Below are positions 9,996-18,347 of a DNA stretch of 64,000 nucleotides, in pieces. Positions within the stretch are counted from its first letter, which is position 1. Every line of letters starts with the position of its first letter. The notes beneath the pieces are model-generated. The model made no database searches, had not been told where the DNA came from, and was given only the letters and a program-made list of their open reading frames with translations. A program made the position numbers and the translations under genes. The DNA comes from Streptomyces blattellae (GTDB taxonomy: Bacteria > Actinomycetota > Actinomycetes > Streptomycetales > Streptomycetaceae): the NCBI RefSeq assembly GCF_009709555.1, contig NZ_WJBG01000142.1:1-64000 (forward strand), in the 5' to 3' direction.

Positions 9996-10424
9996 ATGAC
10001 CACCGCCGGAGACATCATGCACCGTGGCGCCCAGTGGATTCCCGCCCACCAAACCCTTGACCGCGCCGCCCAGCTGATGCGCGAGCTCAACGTCGGAGCC
10101 CTGCCCATCGGCGACTCGAACGACCGACTCTGCGGCATCCTCACCGACCGCGACATCGTCGTCGGCTGCGTGGCCATGGGTCACGACCCGGCCAAGGTGA
10201 CCGCCGGAGAGATGGCCAAGGGCACCCCGCGCTGGATCTCGTCGAGCGCCGATGTCAGCGACGTACTCCACGAGATGCAGGAGCACCAGATCCGCCGGCT
10301 CCCGGTCATCGAGGACAAGCGCCTGGTCGGCATGATCAGCGAGGCCGATCTGGCTCAGCATCTGACGGAGGATCAGATCGCCACCTGGGCCGAGTCCGTC
10401 TATGCGAGGACCGGCACGCGCTGA
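9996..10424 (+). CDS. Tandem CBS-domain protein
   Basis: A 142-residue protein made almost wholly of two CBS motifs (GALPIGDSNDRLCGILTDRD at about 36-55 and RRLPVIEDKRLVGMISEADL at about 107-126). Such pairs form a cleft that senses adenine nucleotides or other small ligands. Stand-alone CBS proteins of this size are common in streptomycetes; a partner is not evident from the neighbours. The ATG is well placed seven bases after GGGAGG. Confidence 0.88.
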   Translation: MTTAGDIMHRGAQWIPAHQTLDRAAQLMRELNVGALPIGDSNDRLCGILTDRDIVVGCVAMGHDPAKVTAGEMAKGTPRWISSSADVSDVLHEMQEHQIRRLPVIEDKRLVGMISEADLAQHLTEDQIATWAESVYARTGTR

Positions 10425-10458
10425 CCCGCTCGGTCACCTCGACCGGGTCCGCTGACGC

Positions 10459-10493
10459 CGCCCCCGCCCGGACGACGGTGCCGGACGGGGGCG
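10459..10493. terminator. Bidirectional hairpin between converging genes
   Basis: CGCCCCCGCCCGG (10459-10471) pairs with CCGGACGGGGGCG (10481-10493) with one mismatch across a nine-base loop. It lies between the ends of the CBS gene and the corA gene and can serve both. Confidence 0.7.
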
Positions 10494-10515
10494 GGCACCG
10501 TCCGCCATGAGCCGC

Positions 10516-11643
10516 TCAGAGCCAGCCGTTGCGCCGGAAACCGCGGTACAGCGTCAGACAGGCGACGGATATCACGGCTATGACCAAGGGGTAGCCGAGT
10601 CGCCAGTGCAGCTCCGGCATGTGGTCGAAATTCATGCCGTACACCCCGCAGACCATGGTCGGTACGGCGATGATCGCGGCCCACGCCGTGATCTTCCGCA
10701 TGTCCTCGTTCTGCGCGACCGTGACCTGTGCCAGATGCGCCTGCAGGATCGAGTTGAGCAGCTCGTCGAAAGCGGCTATCTGCTCCTTGGCGCGCAGCAA
10801 GTGGTCGGAGACGTCACGGAAATAGGCCTGTATCTCCGGGTCGACCACCCGGATCTGCCGGGTGGCGAGATCTTCGAGGGGGCGGCTGAGTGGGACCACG
10901 GCCCGCTTCAGTTCGAGGAGTTCGCGCTTGAGCTGGTAGATGCGCCCCGGGTCCACCCGAGCGCCGTTCTCCGCGAACACCGCCGTCTCGACCAGGTCGA
11001 TGTCCGCCTGCACCGAGTCGGTGACGCTCAGATAGTCGTCGACCACGTGGTCCGCGATCGCGTGCAGCACCGCCGCGGGGCCCTGCGCGAGTTGCTGGGG
11101 GGCGGACTCCAGCTCCTCGCGGAGCGGGCCCAGCGAGCCGTGCCGTCCGTGCCGTACGGTGATCACGAATTCCCTGCCGACGAACACCATGATCTCGCCG
11201 GTGTTCACCACCTCGCTCGTCGCGGTGAGTTCCTCGTGCTCGACGTAGCAGACCGTCTTGAACACCGCGAACAGCGTCTCGTCGTAGCGCTCCAGCTTCG
11301 GGCGCTGGTGGGCCTCGATCGCGTCCTCGACCGCCAGCGGATGCAGGTCGAAGAGCTCGGCGATGCCCGCGAACTCCTGGTCCGTCGGCTCATGGAGCCC
11401 GAGCCACACGAAACCGTCGCCGTGCTTGCGTACCCGCCGCACCGCATCGACCAGATCGCCGCCGACGACATCCCGGGCGCCGTCCCGGTAGGTCACGCAG
11501 TTCACCACCGAGGAACCCAGCGGGGACCGGGCGGGATGGCTCAGGTCGACACGCGGGCGCCGCCGGGCCAGCCGTGCCACTCTGCGCAGGCCACCGACCC
11601 TGCCGAGGCCCGTCACCTTCCGCAGATTCCCGGCCATCGCCAT
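10516..11643 (-). CDS. corA: CorA-family magnesium/cobalt channel
   Basis: A 375-residue inner-membrane divalent cation channel. It has a long soluble N-terminal domain with the usual acidic helices and two C-terminal membrane helices, the first followed by the signature GMN in VYGMNFDHMPELHW. The C terminus is positively charged (YRGFRRNGWL). Start 11643 has GGAG nine bases upstream; the frame continues to 11676 without a better site. It appears to be a single-gene unit, with a DnaA-box-like TGTGGACAA at 11763-11771 in the upstream gap. Confidence 0.9.
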   Translation of the reverse strand: MAMAGNLRKVTGLGRVGGLRRVARLARRRPRVDLSHPARSPLGSSVVNCVTYRDGARDVVGGDLVDAVRRVRKHGDGFVWLGLHEPTDQEFAGIAELFDLHPLAVEDAIEAHQRPKLERYDETLFAVFKTVCYVEHEELTATSEVVNTGEIMVFVGREFVITVRHGRHGSLGPLREELESAPQQLAQGPAAVLHAIADHVVDDYLSVTDSVQADIDLVETAVFAENGARVDPGRIYQLKRELLELKRAVVPLSRPLEDLATRQIRVVDPEIQAYFRDVSDHLLRAKEQIAAFDELLNSILQAHLAQVTVAQNEDMRKITAWAAIIAVPTMVCGVYGMNFDHMPELHWRLGYPLVIAVISVACLTLYRGFRRNGWL

Positions 11644-11885
11644 ATGGATCTCCTTGCGTGGATCTCCGCGCCGCATTTCTGCGCCCTGGCGTGCCAGTTT
11701 GCCAGCTCCGTCGGACTGTTGGGCGAGCCTGTGGGAGCAGCGAATTCCGCTTTGTTCCCGACTGTGGACAACGTCTGGCGTCGCGCGCGACGTGTTGAGA
11801 AGACAGGGCGGGGACGCCTCCGAACAGATCGTCGTACCGGAGCGTCGAGGGTCGGGGCAAGTGGAGCGAATGGGATGATCACGGC

Positions 11886-12677
11886 ATGACGCGAAGCGAT
11901 GGATACCTTCTCGACAACCGGCAGACCGAGGCGGCCGAGCGCTTCGACGCGTTCGCCACCCTCTTCGATCCCACGACGTTCCGGCACCTCGAAGGGTTCG
12001 GCATCGGACCCGGCTGGCGCTGCTGGGAGGTCGGCGCCGGTGGCACCTCCGTGGTGTCCTGGCTGGCCAAGAAGGTCGGTCCGACCGGAAAGGTCGTCGC
12101 GACCGACATCGACATCTCCTGCCTCGCCCCGGCCGCCCGACCTCCCGTCGAGGTCCGCGTCCATGACGTGGGTGTCCACGAGCCGCCGGGAGAGGGGTTC
12201 GACCTGGTGCACGCCCGGCTCGTCCTCGTCCATGTGCCGGAACGGGAACGGGCGTTGCGCTCCATGGTCAAGGCCCTGCGTCCCGGCGGACGGCTCCTGA
12301 TCGAGGACGCCGACCCCGCCCTGCAGCCCTTGACCTGCCCTGACGAGTACGGCCCCGACCAGCAGCTGGCTAACCGGCTGCGGACCGGCTTCCGCCAACT
12401 GCTCGCCGACCGCGGTGCCGACCTCGCCTACGGCCGACGGCTCCCGCGCCTGCTGCGGGAGGCCGGACTGCGCGGTGTGGAGGCCGATGCGTACTTCCCG
12501 GTCGCCTCACCCGCCTGTGCCGCCCTCGAATCCGCGACGATCCGTCAGATCCGCGACCAGCTCGTCACCGCGGACCTCGCCACGGACGCCGACATTGACC
12601 GTCACTTGACGAACGTCGCCTCCGGCACGATGGATCTGGCCACCGCACCGATGATCTCGGCGTGGGGGCGCAGGTAA
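11886..12677 (+). CDS. SAM-dependent methyltransferase (class I)
   Basis: A 263-residue protein with a Rossmann-type methyltransferase core: motif I as CWEVGAGGTSVVSWLAKKVG (about 48-67), motif II acidic end VVATDID, and the motif IV/V region LVHARLVLVHVPERERAL followed by LRPGGRLLIEDAD. The substrate is not recognisable; related streptomycete proteins are annotated only as methyltransferases. ATG 11886 is the natural start, and the gene stands alone. Confidence 0.85.
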   Translation: MTRSDGYLLDNRQTEAAERFDAFATLFDPTTFRHLEGFGIGPGWRCWEVGAGGTSVVSWLAKKVGPTGKVVATDIDISCLAPAARPPVEVRVHDVGVHEPPGEGFDLVHARLVLVHVPERERALRSMVKALRPGGRLLIEDADPALQPLTCPDEYGPDQQLANRLRTGFRQLLADRGADLAYGRRLPRLLREAGLRGVEADAYFPVASPACAALESATIRQIRDQLVTADLATDADIDRHLTNVASGTMDLATAPMISAWGRR

Positions 12678-12765
12678 TAGGGCACGGGGCATAGGGCGCA
12701 GGGCCGGTGGCGGGGTGCCGGGTGGCGGGGGGCATCGCGAGCGGGGGCAGCGCATCGTCTGTCGT

Positions 12766-13000
12766 GCACCAGTGGTCCGTCATACGCCCGTCTTCCGTCT
12801 GCCATGGTGGTCTGGCATCTGTCCCGTCGTCAGCGATGCACCGGTGGTCTGGCATCTGCCTTCTCGACCGTCGTGGAGCGTTGGTCTGTGATCCGCCTCG
12901 TTGTCTTTCGCGCACCGGTGGTCTGGCATCTGCCTCTCGACCGTCATGCACCGCTGGTCTGTCACCCGCCCCGGCGTCACTCCCGCACCGGCGGTCTGCC
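12766..13000. repeat. Seven degenerate repeats of about 36 bp
   Basis: The core GGTGGTCTGGCATCTG recurs with centres near 12773, 12808, 12845, 12881, 12919, 12955 and 12992, a spacing of 35-38 bases. Between cores lies a variable CTCGACCGTCATGCACC-like segment. The last copy overlaps the 3' end of the psuK-like gene and contains its stop codon, so the array looks like repeated copying of that gene end. It fills the 300-bp gap after the methyltransferase gene. There are no unique spacers, so it is not a CRISPR array. Confidence 0.75.
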
Positions 13001-13891
13001 CCCCACCCGTTCGACCGCCAGCGCACCCGCGCGGCACCCTTCCGCCGCCGCGTCCTCGGGCCCGGCGCCTGCCAGGAGCGTCGCGAGGAAGGCGCCTGTG
13101 AAGGCGTCGCCCGCTCCCGTGGTGTCCCTCGGTGTCGCCGATGTCGCGGGGATGTGGGCGGACACGGTGCCGGACCGGGCCACGAGCGCGCCTTGATCGC
13201 CCTGCTTGGCGATCACCAGCGGGACGTGGCGACTCAGCTTGGCCGCCGCGTCCGCCGAGTCGGGCAGCCCGGTCAGCAGGTACGCCTCGTCACGGCTGGG
13301 CAGCAGGACGTCCACACCTTCCATCAGGGCAAGGAAGCGGTCGACGCCCAGCTCGGCAAGAAAGCCGGCGGACGCCGGGTCCATGCTCACCGGCACGGCA
13401 CGCGCGCGTGCCGACTCCAGGGCCACGGCCACCAGTGCTCGGCTCGGGGCGGAGAAGAGCAGGTAGCCCGACAGATGCAGCCATGCGACCCCGTCCAGCA
13501 GCGCCGGCGACCAGTCCCGGGGCTCAAGCCGCAACGACGCCCCGCTGTCGGTGAGGAATGTCCGCTGGGCCGCGGCATCCGTGTCGACCAGGCAGATCAC
13601 CGTTCCGGTCGGGGCCTGCGGGTCCACGACGAGGCGGGGCTGGACTCCGCTGTCGACCAGCTCCTGGTCGTGCCACGCGCTCGCATCAGCGCCCACCCGG
13701 CCGAGCAGCCGTACCTCGGGACAGCCCCAATGAGCCGCCCAGCAGGACACATTGGCGCCCGCACCGCCCGGTACCGTGCGGATCGTCGCGGCCGTATCCG
13801 TACCCGACGCGAGCGGCCGCCGGTGCAGGGCGATGACGTCCGTGACGACATCCCCGACGACCAGCAGCGCGCCGTGCGGTCCCGCGGTCAC
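12977..13891 (-). CDS. psuK: PfkB-family sugar kinase, probable pseudouridine kinase
   Basis: A 304-residue ribokinase-fold kinase. It begins with a short strand and the TDVIALHRRP segment, has the glycine-rich GGAGANVSCWAAHWG near residue 45, and ends with the anion-hole and catalytic Asp motif DTTGAGDAFTGAFLA. Its GTG start at 13891 overlaps the stop of psuG by four bases (GTGA), so the two are translationally coupled. Next to a pseudouridine-5'-phosphate glycosidase, the expected substrate is pseudouridine, which it would phosphorylate at the 5' position; that substrate is inferred from context. The last codons lie inside the 36-bp repeat array. Confidence 0.82.
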   Translation of the reverse strand: MTAGPHGALLVVGDVVTDVIALHRRPLASGTDTAATIRTVPGGAGANVSCWAAHWGCPEVRLLGRVGADASAWHDQELVDSGVQPRLVVDPQAPTGTVICLVDTDAAAQRTFLTDSGASLRLEPRDWSPALLDGVAWLHLSGYLLFSAPSRALVAVALESARARAVPVSMDPASAGFLAELGVDRFLALMEGVDVLLPSRDEAYLLTGLPDSADAAAKLSRHVPLVIAKQGDQGALVARSGTVSAHIPATSATPRDTTGAGDAFTGAFLATLLAGAGPEDAAAEGCRAGALAVERVGGRPPVRE

Positions 13892-14796
13892 GCCCCGGCC
13901 CAGGCCGCCGCGATCCGCGCCGCCAGCCGTACGTTGCCGTGCACCGCTGCCAGATTGGCGCTCAGCGAGGCCCCCTCGGTGTGGCGTACCAGGTAGCCGA
14001 GCAGGAACGGCGTGACCGCTTGTCCACTGACACCCTCCCCCTCGCATGCGTGCAGCGCGTCGGCCAGTACGCGCGCGTGCAGCTCGGGATCCAGCTGCTC
14101 GTCCTCGGGCACCGGATTGGCGACGATCAGCGCCGACCCGGGCCCGTCGAGTGCGTCCTGCGCGCGCATGACGTCCGCCACCTGCTCCGGCGTCTCAAGC
14201 GTCCAGTCCACCGGATGCCCCGAGTCGGACAGATAGAAGCCGGGGAAGCGGTCCGTGCCGTACCCCGCCACGGCGACGCCCAGCGTCTCCAACCGCTGCA
14301 GCGTGGCCGGCACATCCAGGATCGACTTCACGCCCGCGCACACCACCGTGATCCGGGTACGTGCCAGCAGCCCCAGGTCGGCCGACTCGTCCTGCGTCAC
14401 CGTCCACTCCCGGTGAACCCCGCCCAGACCACCCGTCGCGAACACCCGGACGCCGGCCGAGGCCGCCAGCAGCGCCGTCGCCGACACCGTGGTCGCCCCG
14501 CTCGCGCCCGACGCCACGGCGAGCGGCAGGTCACGATGGCCCAGCTTACGGATCCCGTCCTCGTTGGCGACCCGCTCCAGCTGCTCCTTGTCCAGGCCGA
14601 CATGGGGCCGCCCGTCCAGCACGGCGATCGTCGCCGGTACCGCACCGTGCTGCCGTACGACGCCCTCCAGCTCCAGCGCCACCTGCAGATTGCGGGGGCG
14701 TGGCAGCCCGTGCGCGATGATCGTGGATTCCAAGGCCACCACCGGTCGACGCGCGTCGATCGCCGCCCGCACTTCCTCCGACACCATCAGCACCAC
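13888..14796 (-). CDS. psuG: Pseudouridine-5'-phosphate glycosidase
   Basis: About 302 residues. The enzyme splits pseudouridine 5'-phosphate into uracil and ribose 5-phosphate, the second step in recycling modified RNA nucleosides. Family signatures are plain: VVALESTIIAHGLPRPRN at the N terminus, the GASGATTVSATALLA and VFATGGLGGVHR segments, the lysine-containing VVCAGVKSILDVPATLQRLE, and ESADLGLL. GTG 14796 sits seven bases after AGGAGG and is preferred over ATG 14787. It is the first gene of the psuG-psuK pair. Confidence 0.92.
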   Translation of the reverse strand: MVLMVSEEVRAAIDARRPVVALESTIIAHGLPRPRNLQVALELEGVVRQHGAVPATIAVLDGRPHVGLDKEQLERVANEDGIRKLGHRDLPLAVASGASGATTVSATALLAASAGVRVFATGGLGGVHREWTVTQDESADLGLLARTRITVVCAGVKSILDVPATLQRLETLGVAVAGYGTDRFPGFYLSDSGHPVDWTLETPEQVADVMRAQDALDGPGSALIVANPVPEDEQLDPELHARVLADALHACEGEGVSGQAVTPFLLGYLVRHTEGASLSANLAAVHGNVRLAARIAAAWAGA

Positions 14797-14895
14797 GCGC
14801 CTGCCTCCTGTCGTTGGGTCTTCCCTCATCTCTGGCGGGCGGCACGCCAGGTCAAACCCTTGCGACCTGTGGGGGACAGCACCAGCCTGGGATGC

Positions 14896-15324
14896 ATGAC
14901 GGACAGCACCGCACGTCTCGACCATGTCGTTCTCTGGGTGAACGACCCGATCGGTTCAGCCGACTTCTATGAGAAGACCCTCGGCATGGAGCCCCTGAGG
15001 CTCACCGATTTCGCCGCCGGCCAGGTCCCCTTCCCCTCTGTACGCCTCAACGAGGAGACCATCCTCGACCTGATGCCGCAGACCATGGCAGAAGGCATGA
15101 AGATGCTCCCCGGCGCCGCGGACAGCGCCGGACACCCGGTCAACCACGTCTGCGTCGCCCTGACCGCCGACGACTTCGACGCCCTCCGCGGCCGCCTGGC
15201 GGAACGCGCCGTCCCCGTGTCGGACATCTCGTACGACTCCTTCGGCGCCCGCGGCCCGGCGAAGCGCAGCTTCTACTTCCGTGACCCGGACGGGAACGTC
15301 TTCGAGGCCCGCCACTACGACTAG
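14896..15324 (+). CDS. VOC-family (glyoxalase/dioxygenase-like) protein
   Basis: A 142-residue protein with two beta-alpha-beta-beta-beta modules of the vicinal oxygen chelate fold. The first carries the metal-site histidine in RLDHVVLWV and the second ends in YFRDPDGNVFEARHYD with the metal-binding glutamate. The substrate is unknown. It is divergent from psuG, with a 100-bp gap between starts. Confidence 0.85.
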   Translation: MTDSTARLDHVVLWVNDPIGSADFYEKTLGMEPLRLTDFAAGQVPFPSVRLNEETILDLMPQTMAEGMKMLPGAADSAGHPVNHVCVALTADDFDALRGRLAERAVPVSDISYDSFGARGPAKRSFYFRDPDGNVFEARHYD

Positions 15325-15374
15325 GTCCACTCAAGGGGGGCGCTCACGTGCGCGGGCACCCCCTCGCCGGACGC

Positions 15375-15590
15375 TCAGACCGGCTGTACGGCCTTCAGTG
15401 CCGCATGCGGATCGAGCATGTGCTTGCGGCTCGCGCCCTGGCCGAACCCGGCGCAGCCGCGCGGCGCGTCCTCAAGGCCGATGACGGTCGCGTTGACCGC
15501 CTTGGCGATGTGCACACGCTCAATGCGCGATCGCCGTCCCTTCGGCTCCGAGCCCTCGGATGCCGGTGGCTGTGCGCATGGCGGAGTCTG
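15375..15590 (-). other. Possible gene remnant (unrecognised)
   Basis: On the minus strand a coding-looking stretch reads RRSRIERVHIAKAVNATVIG ... GASRKHMLDPHAALKAVQPV and stops at 15375. It has no ATG and is closed upstream by a stop near 15590; a GTG at 15515 would give only 46 residues. I do not recognise the family. It may be the C-terminal remains of a lost gene. The rest of the 355-bp gap between the VOC gene and ogt shows nothing else apart from a weak G-rich/C-rich hairpin near 15335-15365. Confidence 0.3.
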
Positions 15591-15679
15591 CTACCGGCTA
15601 CGCCTTCCGGCCGGCCTCCGCGCCGGAGCGGAGCAGCGGAGCCGACGCCGTCTTGGAGATGCGTGCCCGCCCGAACCCC

Positions 15680-16234
15680 TCAGAACAGCGGCTCGGGCAG
15701 CACGCCCTCCAGCGCGAGCAGCTGCCGCTTGGTCTCGACGCCACCCCCGAACCCCCCGATGCCGCCGTCGCTCTCCACGACCCGGTGGCAGGGCACGACG
15801 ACCGGCAGGGGATTGGCGCCCATCGCCAGTCCGACCGCCTGGGCCGCGCCGGGCTGGCCGACCCGCCCGGCGAGATCGCCGTAGCCGACGACCGAGCCGT
15901 ACGGCACGCCGGAGGCAAGCTCGCGCAGCACCTCTCGGTTGAACCCCGCGATCAGCGACCAGTCAAGCGGCAGCTCGAAGCCGCGCCGCTCACCCGCGAA
16001 GTACGCCTCGACCTGCTGTATCGCCTCGGCCAGCAGTGGGGAGTCCGGGGCCTCGACGGGCTCGCTGCCGAGCCGGGATCCGAGCCGGTCGAGCGCCTTG
16101 TCGCGCACCGCTTCCGTGGCGTGGAACACGACGTTTACCAGGCCGTCGCGGGTCGCGGCCAGCAGCAGCGGACCGATGTCGGTGCCGACGACGGTCCACA
16201 CGACCTGCTGCTCATACTGCCCATGGCTGTCCAT
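15680..16234 (-). CDS. ogt: Methylated-DNA--protein-cysteine methyltransferase
   Basis: A 184-residue suicide DNA-repair protein that moves the alkyl group from O6-alkylguanine to its own cysteine. The active site PVVVPCHRVV is intact, preceded by the helix-turn-helix/arginine-finger region YGDLAGRVGQPGAAQAVGLA and followed by GGFGGGVETKRQLLALE. ATG 16234 lies seven bases downstream of a TACGGT box belonging to a strong DNA-damage-type promoter, which suggests a leaderless transcript and fixes this start. Confidence 0.95.
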   Translation of the reverse strand: MDSHGQYEQQVVWTVVGTDIGPLLLAATRDGLVNVVFHATEAVRDKALDRLGSRLGSEPVEAPDSPLLAEAIQQVEAYFAGERRGFELPLDWSLIAGFNREVLRELASGVPYGSVVGYGDLAGRVGQPGAAQAVGLAMGANPLPVVVPCHRVVESDGGIGGFGGGVETKRQLLALEGVLPEPLF

Positions 16235-16241
16235 GCGCTCC

Positions 16242-16264
16242 ACCGTACGGCCCGCCACTGACAA
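16242..16264 (-). promoter_or_regulatory. RecA-NDp/PafBC-type promoter of ogt
   Basis: On the minus strand TTGTCAGTG (16264-16256), eight bases, then TACGGT (16247-16242). This fits the actinobacterial LexA-independent DNA-damage promoter recognised with the activator PafBC. The ATG follows seven bases after the -10 box. Confidence 0.85.
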
Positions 16265-16283
16265 CACCTCGGCTGCGTGGGAC

Positions 16284-17162
16284 TCAGGACCTTTCGACCG
16301 CGTCCCGTACCACGTCCGGCTTGTTGGTGATGATGCCGTCGACGCCGTACCCGGCGACCCGGCGGGCGGTCTGTGCGTCGTCGACGGTCCAGGTGAAGAC
16401 CTCCAGCGGCTTGCCGTGCGGACCGGTGAACCCGTGGACGGCGGAGACGTAGCCGGTCGAAACGCCGAGGTGGGACGGGTTGATCTGGTCGGTGAAGCGT
16501 GCGTACTCCTGAAGGTCCGCCACGGACGGCGTGCCGAGAAAGCCGGTCTTGACGTCGGGCTTGGCCTCGTGGACGGTCCGTATGCTGTCCGCGCTGAAAC
16601 TCTGCACGATCAGCCGACCTGCTACGTGCCCCCGGTCCAGCCAGCCCTCGTTTGCGAGGACCTTGAGGGTTTCCCGCTCGATGCCGTCATACAGCCCGGG
16701 GTTCTTGATCTCCAGGAGCAGCTTCTGGTGGTGGTGCTCCACGTGCCGTACGTACTGCTGCAGCGTCGGCACGCGCGCGCCCGCGTAGGCGGGGTCGAAC
16801 CAGCTGCCCGCGTCGAGACGGGCGATCTCCGCCGCGGTGAAGTCCTTCACCTTCCAGGGAGCCCGGCCGGGGAAGACGTCCTCGACGTCGGTCGTGCGCG
16901 CCAGACTGTCGTCGTGCAGGACGACCAGCTCGCCGTCCTTGGTGCGCTGGACGTCGTTCTCGACCCAGTCGATGCCCAGCTCGGCCGCCTTGTCGATCGC
17001 GGCCAGAGTGTTCTCGGGCGCGTACGCGGAGGCCCCTCGGTGTGCGATGACCGCAGGGGGCTCGGCGGCGGCGTCGGCCCGCGCGCCGGAGGTGGCGAGC
17101 AAGAGGGCGGCGGTGCCCAGGACCAGCGCGGTGCTCGCGGTGGCAACTGCGCGCGCGTGCAT
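16284..17162 (-). CDS. Secreted glycerophosphodiester phosphodiesterase
   Basis: A 292-residue exported enzyme that would cleave glycerophosphodiesters to glycerol 3-phosphate and an alcohol. The first 30 residues form a Sec signal (hydrophobic core ALVLGTAALLLATSG, cleavage near ARA). The mature part starts with the catalytic HRGASAYAPENTLAAID, followed by the metal-site WVENDVQRTKDGELVVLHDD and, later, KLLLEIKNP. The C-terminal GVDGIITNKPD is typical. Start 17162 has GAGGAG five to six bases upstream. Confidence 0.92.
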   Translation of the reverse strand: MHARAVATASTALVLGTAALLLATSGARADAAAEPPAVIAHRGASAYAPENTLAAIDKAAELGIDWVENDVQRTKDGELVVLHDDSLARTTDVEDVFPGRAPWKVKDFTAAEIARLDAGSWFDPAYAGARVPTLQQYVRHVEHHHQKLLLEIKNPGLYDGIERETLKVLANEGWLDRGHVAGRLIVQSFSADSIRTVHEAKPDVKTGFLGTPSVADLQEYARFTDQINPSHLGVSTGYVSAVHGFTGPHGKPLEVFTWTVDDAQTARRVAGYGVDGIITNKPDVVRDAVERS

Positions 17163-17278
17163 GCGTACTCCTCGCGTCGAGCGATCACGGACAGGTCGAC
17201 TGTGACAGCGGAGGGTCAACGGCGGAGGGGTACAGAATGGCCACAGGTTGAATGGTGTTGCCGGAATCCGCTCACTGG

Positions 17279-17296
17279 TGCCGCACAAGTGCGGCA
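17279..17296. promoter_or_regulatory. 18-bp palindrome in a divergent promoter gap
   Basis: TGCCGCAC-AA-GTGCGGCA is a perfect inverted repeat with a two-base centre, in the 233-bp gap between two divergent genes. It could be a regulator site for either; the binding protein is unknown. Confidence 0.35.
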
Positions 17297-17395
17297 AGGG
17301 CGTGTTTCTTTGCGGGGAAATCGTTCGACCGTTCCGGGAGAGACATACTCTCTGCCACAACCTTGACCGCTGGTCGGTGGTCGTAGGAGGGGGGC

Positions 17396-18307
17396 TTGGT
17401 TCAGCAGTCCGGGACGTATCAGGTGGAAGGGCAGCCGCGCATGCAGGGCACGGTCGACGGATTCAGCTACGGACTCGTCACACCGCTGGTGGCCTACCTG
17501 ATGGCCTGCCTCGGCGGTGCGCTCGGTCTGCGCTGCACCACACGGTCCATGCTGGTCTTCCGGTCCTGGAGACCGGGATGGCTGGCCCTCGGCTCGGCCG
17601 CGATCGGCTCCGGCATATGGACCATGCACTTCGTCGCGATGATGGGCTTCACCGTCGTGGGCACGCCGATCCGCTACGACGTGCTGACGACGTTCGCCAG
17701 CCTGGGCGTCGCGATCGTCATGGTGGGCATTGGGATCTTCATGGTCGGCTACAAGGGCGCGCGGGGATCGGCTCTGTTCACCGGAGGCACCATCACCGGC
17801 CTGGGCATCGCCTCCATGCACTATCTGGGCATGGCCGGGATGCGCCTCGACGGAAAACTGGAGTACGACACCCTGACCGTCGCCGCGTCCGTCGTCATAG
17901 CGATCGTGGCGGCCACCGCCGCCCTCTGGGCGGCCGGACAGGTCAGAGGCTTCATGTGGAGTGTGGGTGCGAGCCTCGTCATGGGACTCGCCGTCAGCGG
18001 CATGCACTACACCGGCATGGCCGCCCTCAACATCCACCTCCACACCGCGAGCGCCCCCACTTCGGGAGACTCGTCGGCCGGCTTCCTTGCGCTCATCATG
18101 GTCGGCCCGCTGGCCTTCCTCCTCCTCGCGGGCGTCGTGGTGATGTTCGACCCGCTCATGGTCATGGGGAAGCCCGCCGGGGCCCCCATCGAGAACAAGC
18201 CCGGCATCCCGGCCCACTCCACCGTCCGGCACACCACCCGGCGCCCGGTGATCCGCGCCCGCCGCACAGTGGGCAGCCGGAGTTCCCGCACCCCGCAAAA
18301 CAGGTGA
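17396..18307 (+). CDS. MHYT-domain integral membrane protein
   Basis: A 303-residue protein with about seven membrane helices and three copies of the MHYT motif: [20 protein letters not shown] and [10 protein letters not shown]. The His/Met residues at the outer membrane face are thought to bind copper, and the domain is considered a sensor for oxygen, CO or NO. Here there is no attached GGDEF, EAL or kinase domain, only a short basic tail. The TTG start at 17396 follows AGGAGG (17385-17390) by five bases; no ATG is better placed. Confidence 0.87.
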   Translation: MVQQSGTYQVEGQPRMQGTVDGFSYGLVTPLVAYLMACLGGALGLRCTTRSMLVFRSWRPGWLALGSAAIGSGIWTMHFVAMMGFTVVGTPIRYDVLTTFASLGVAIVMVGIGIFMVGYKGARGSALFTGGTITGLGIASMHYLGMAGMRLDGKLEYDTLTVAASVVIAIVAATAALWAAGQVRGFMWSVGASLVMGLAVSGMHYTGMAALNIHLHTASAPTSGDSSAGFLALIMVGPLAFLLLAGVVVMFDPLMVMGKPAGAPIENKPGIPAHSTVRHTTRRPVIRARRTVGSRSSRTPQNR

Positions 18308-18317
18308 TCAGGCCGCG

Positions 18318-18340
18318 TTGTCAGTGGGTGGTCGTACGGT
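18318..18340 (+). promoter_or_regulatory. RecA-NDp/PafBC-type promoter of uvrB
   Basis: TTGTCAGTG (18318-18326), eight bases, TACGGT (18335-18340). The uvrB ATG is at 18348, seven bases after the -10 box, so the message is probably leaderless. Confidence 0.87.
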
Positions 18341-18347
18341 GGATTCC

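Noticed and set aside
11763..11771. DnaA box TGTGGACAA (and TTATCCACA at 36783) as sign of a replication origin
   Set aside because: Single isolated boxes 25 kb apart with no cluster and no dnaA, dnaN or partition genes.
12766..13000. CRISPR array
   Set aside because: Units are contiguous and diverged, without unique spacers, and no cas gene is present.
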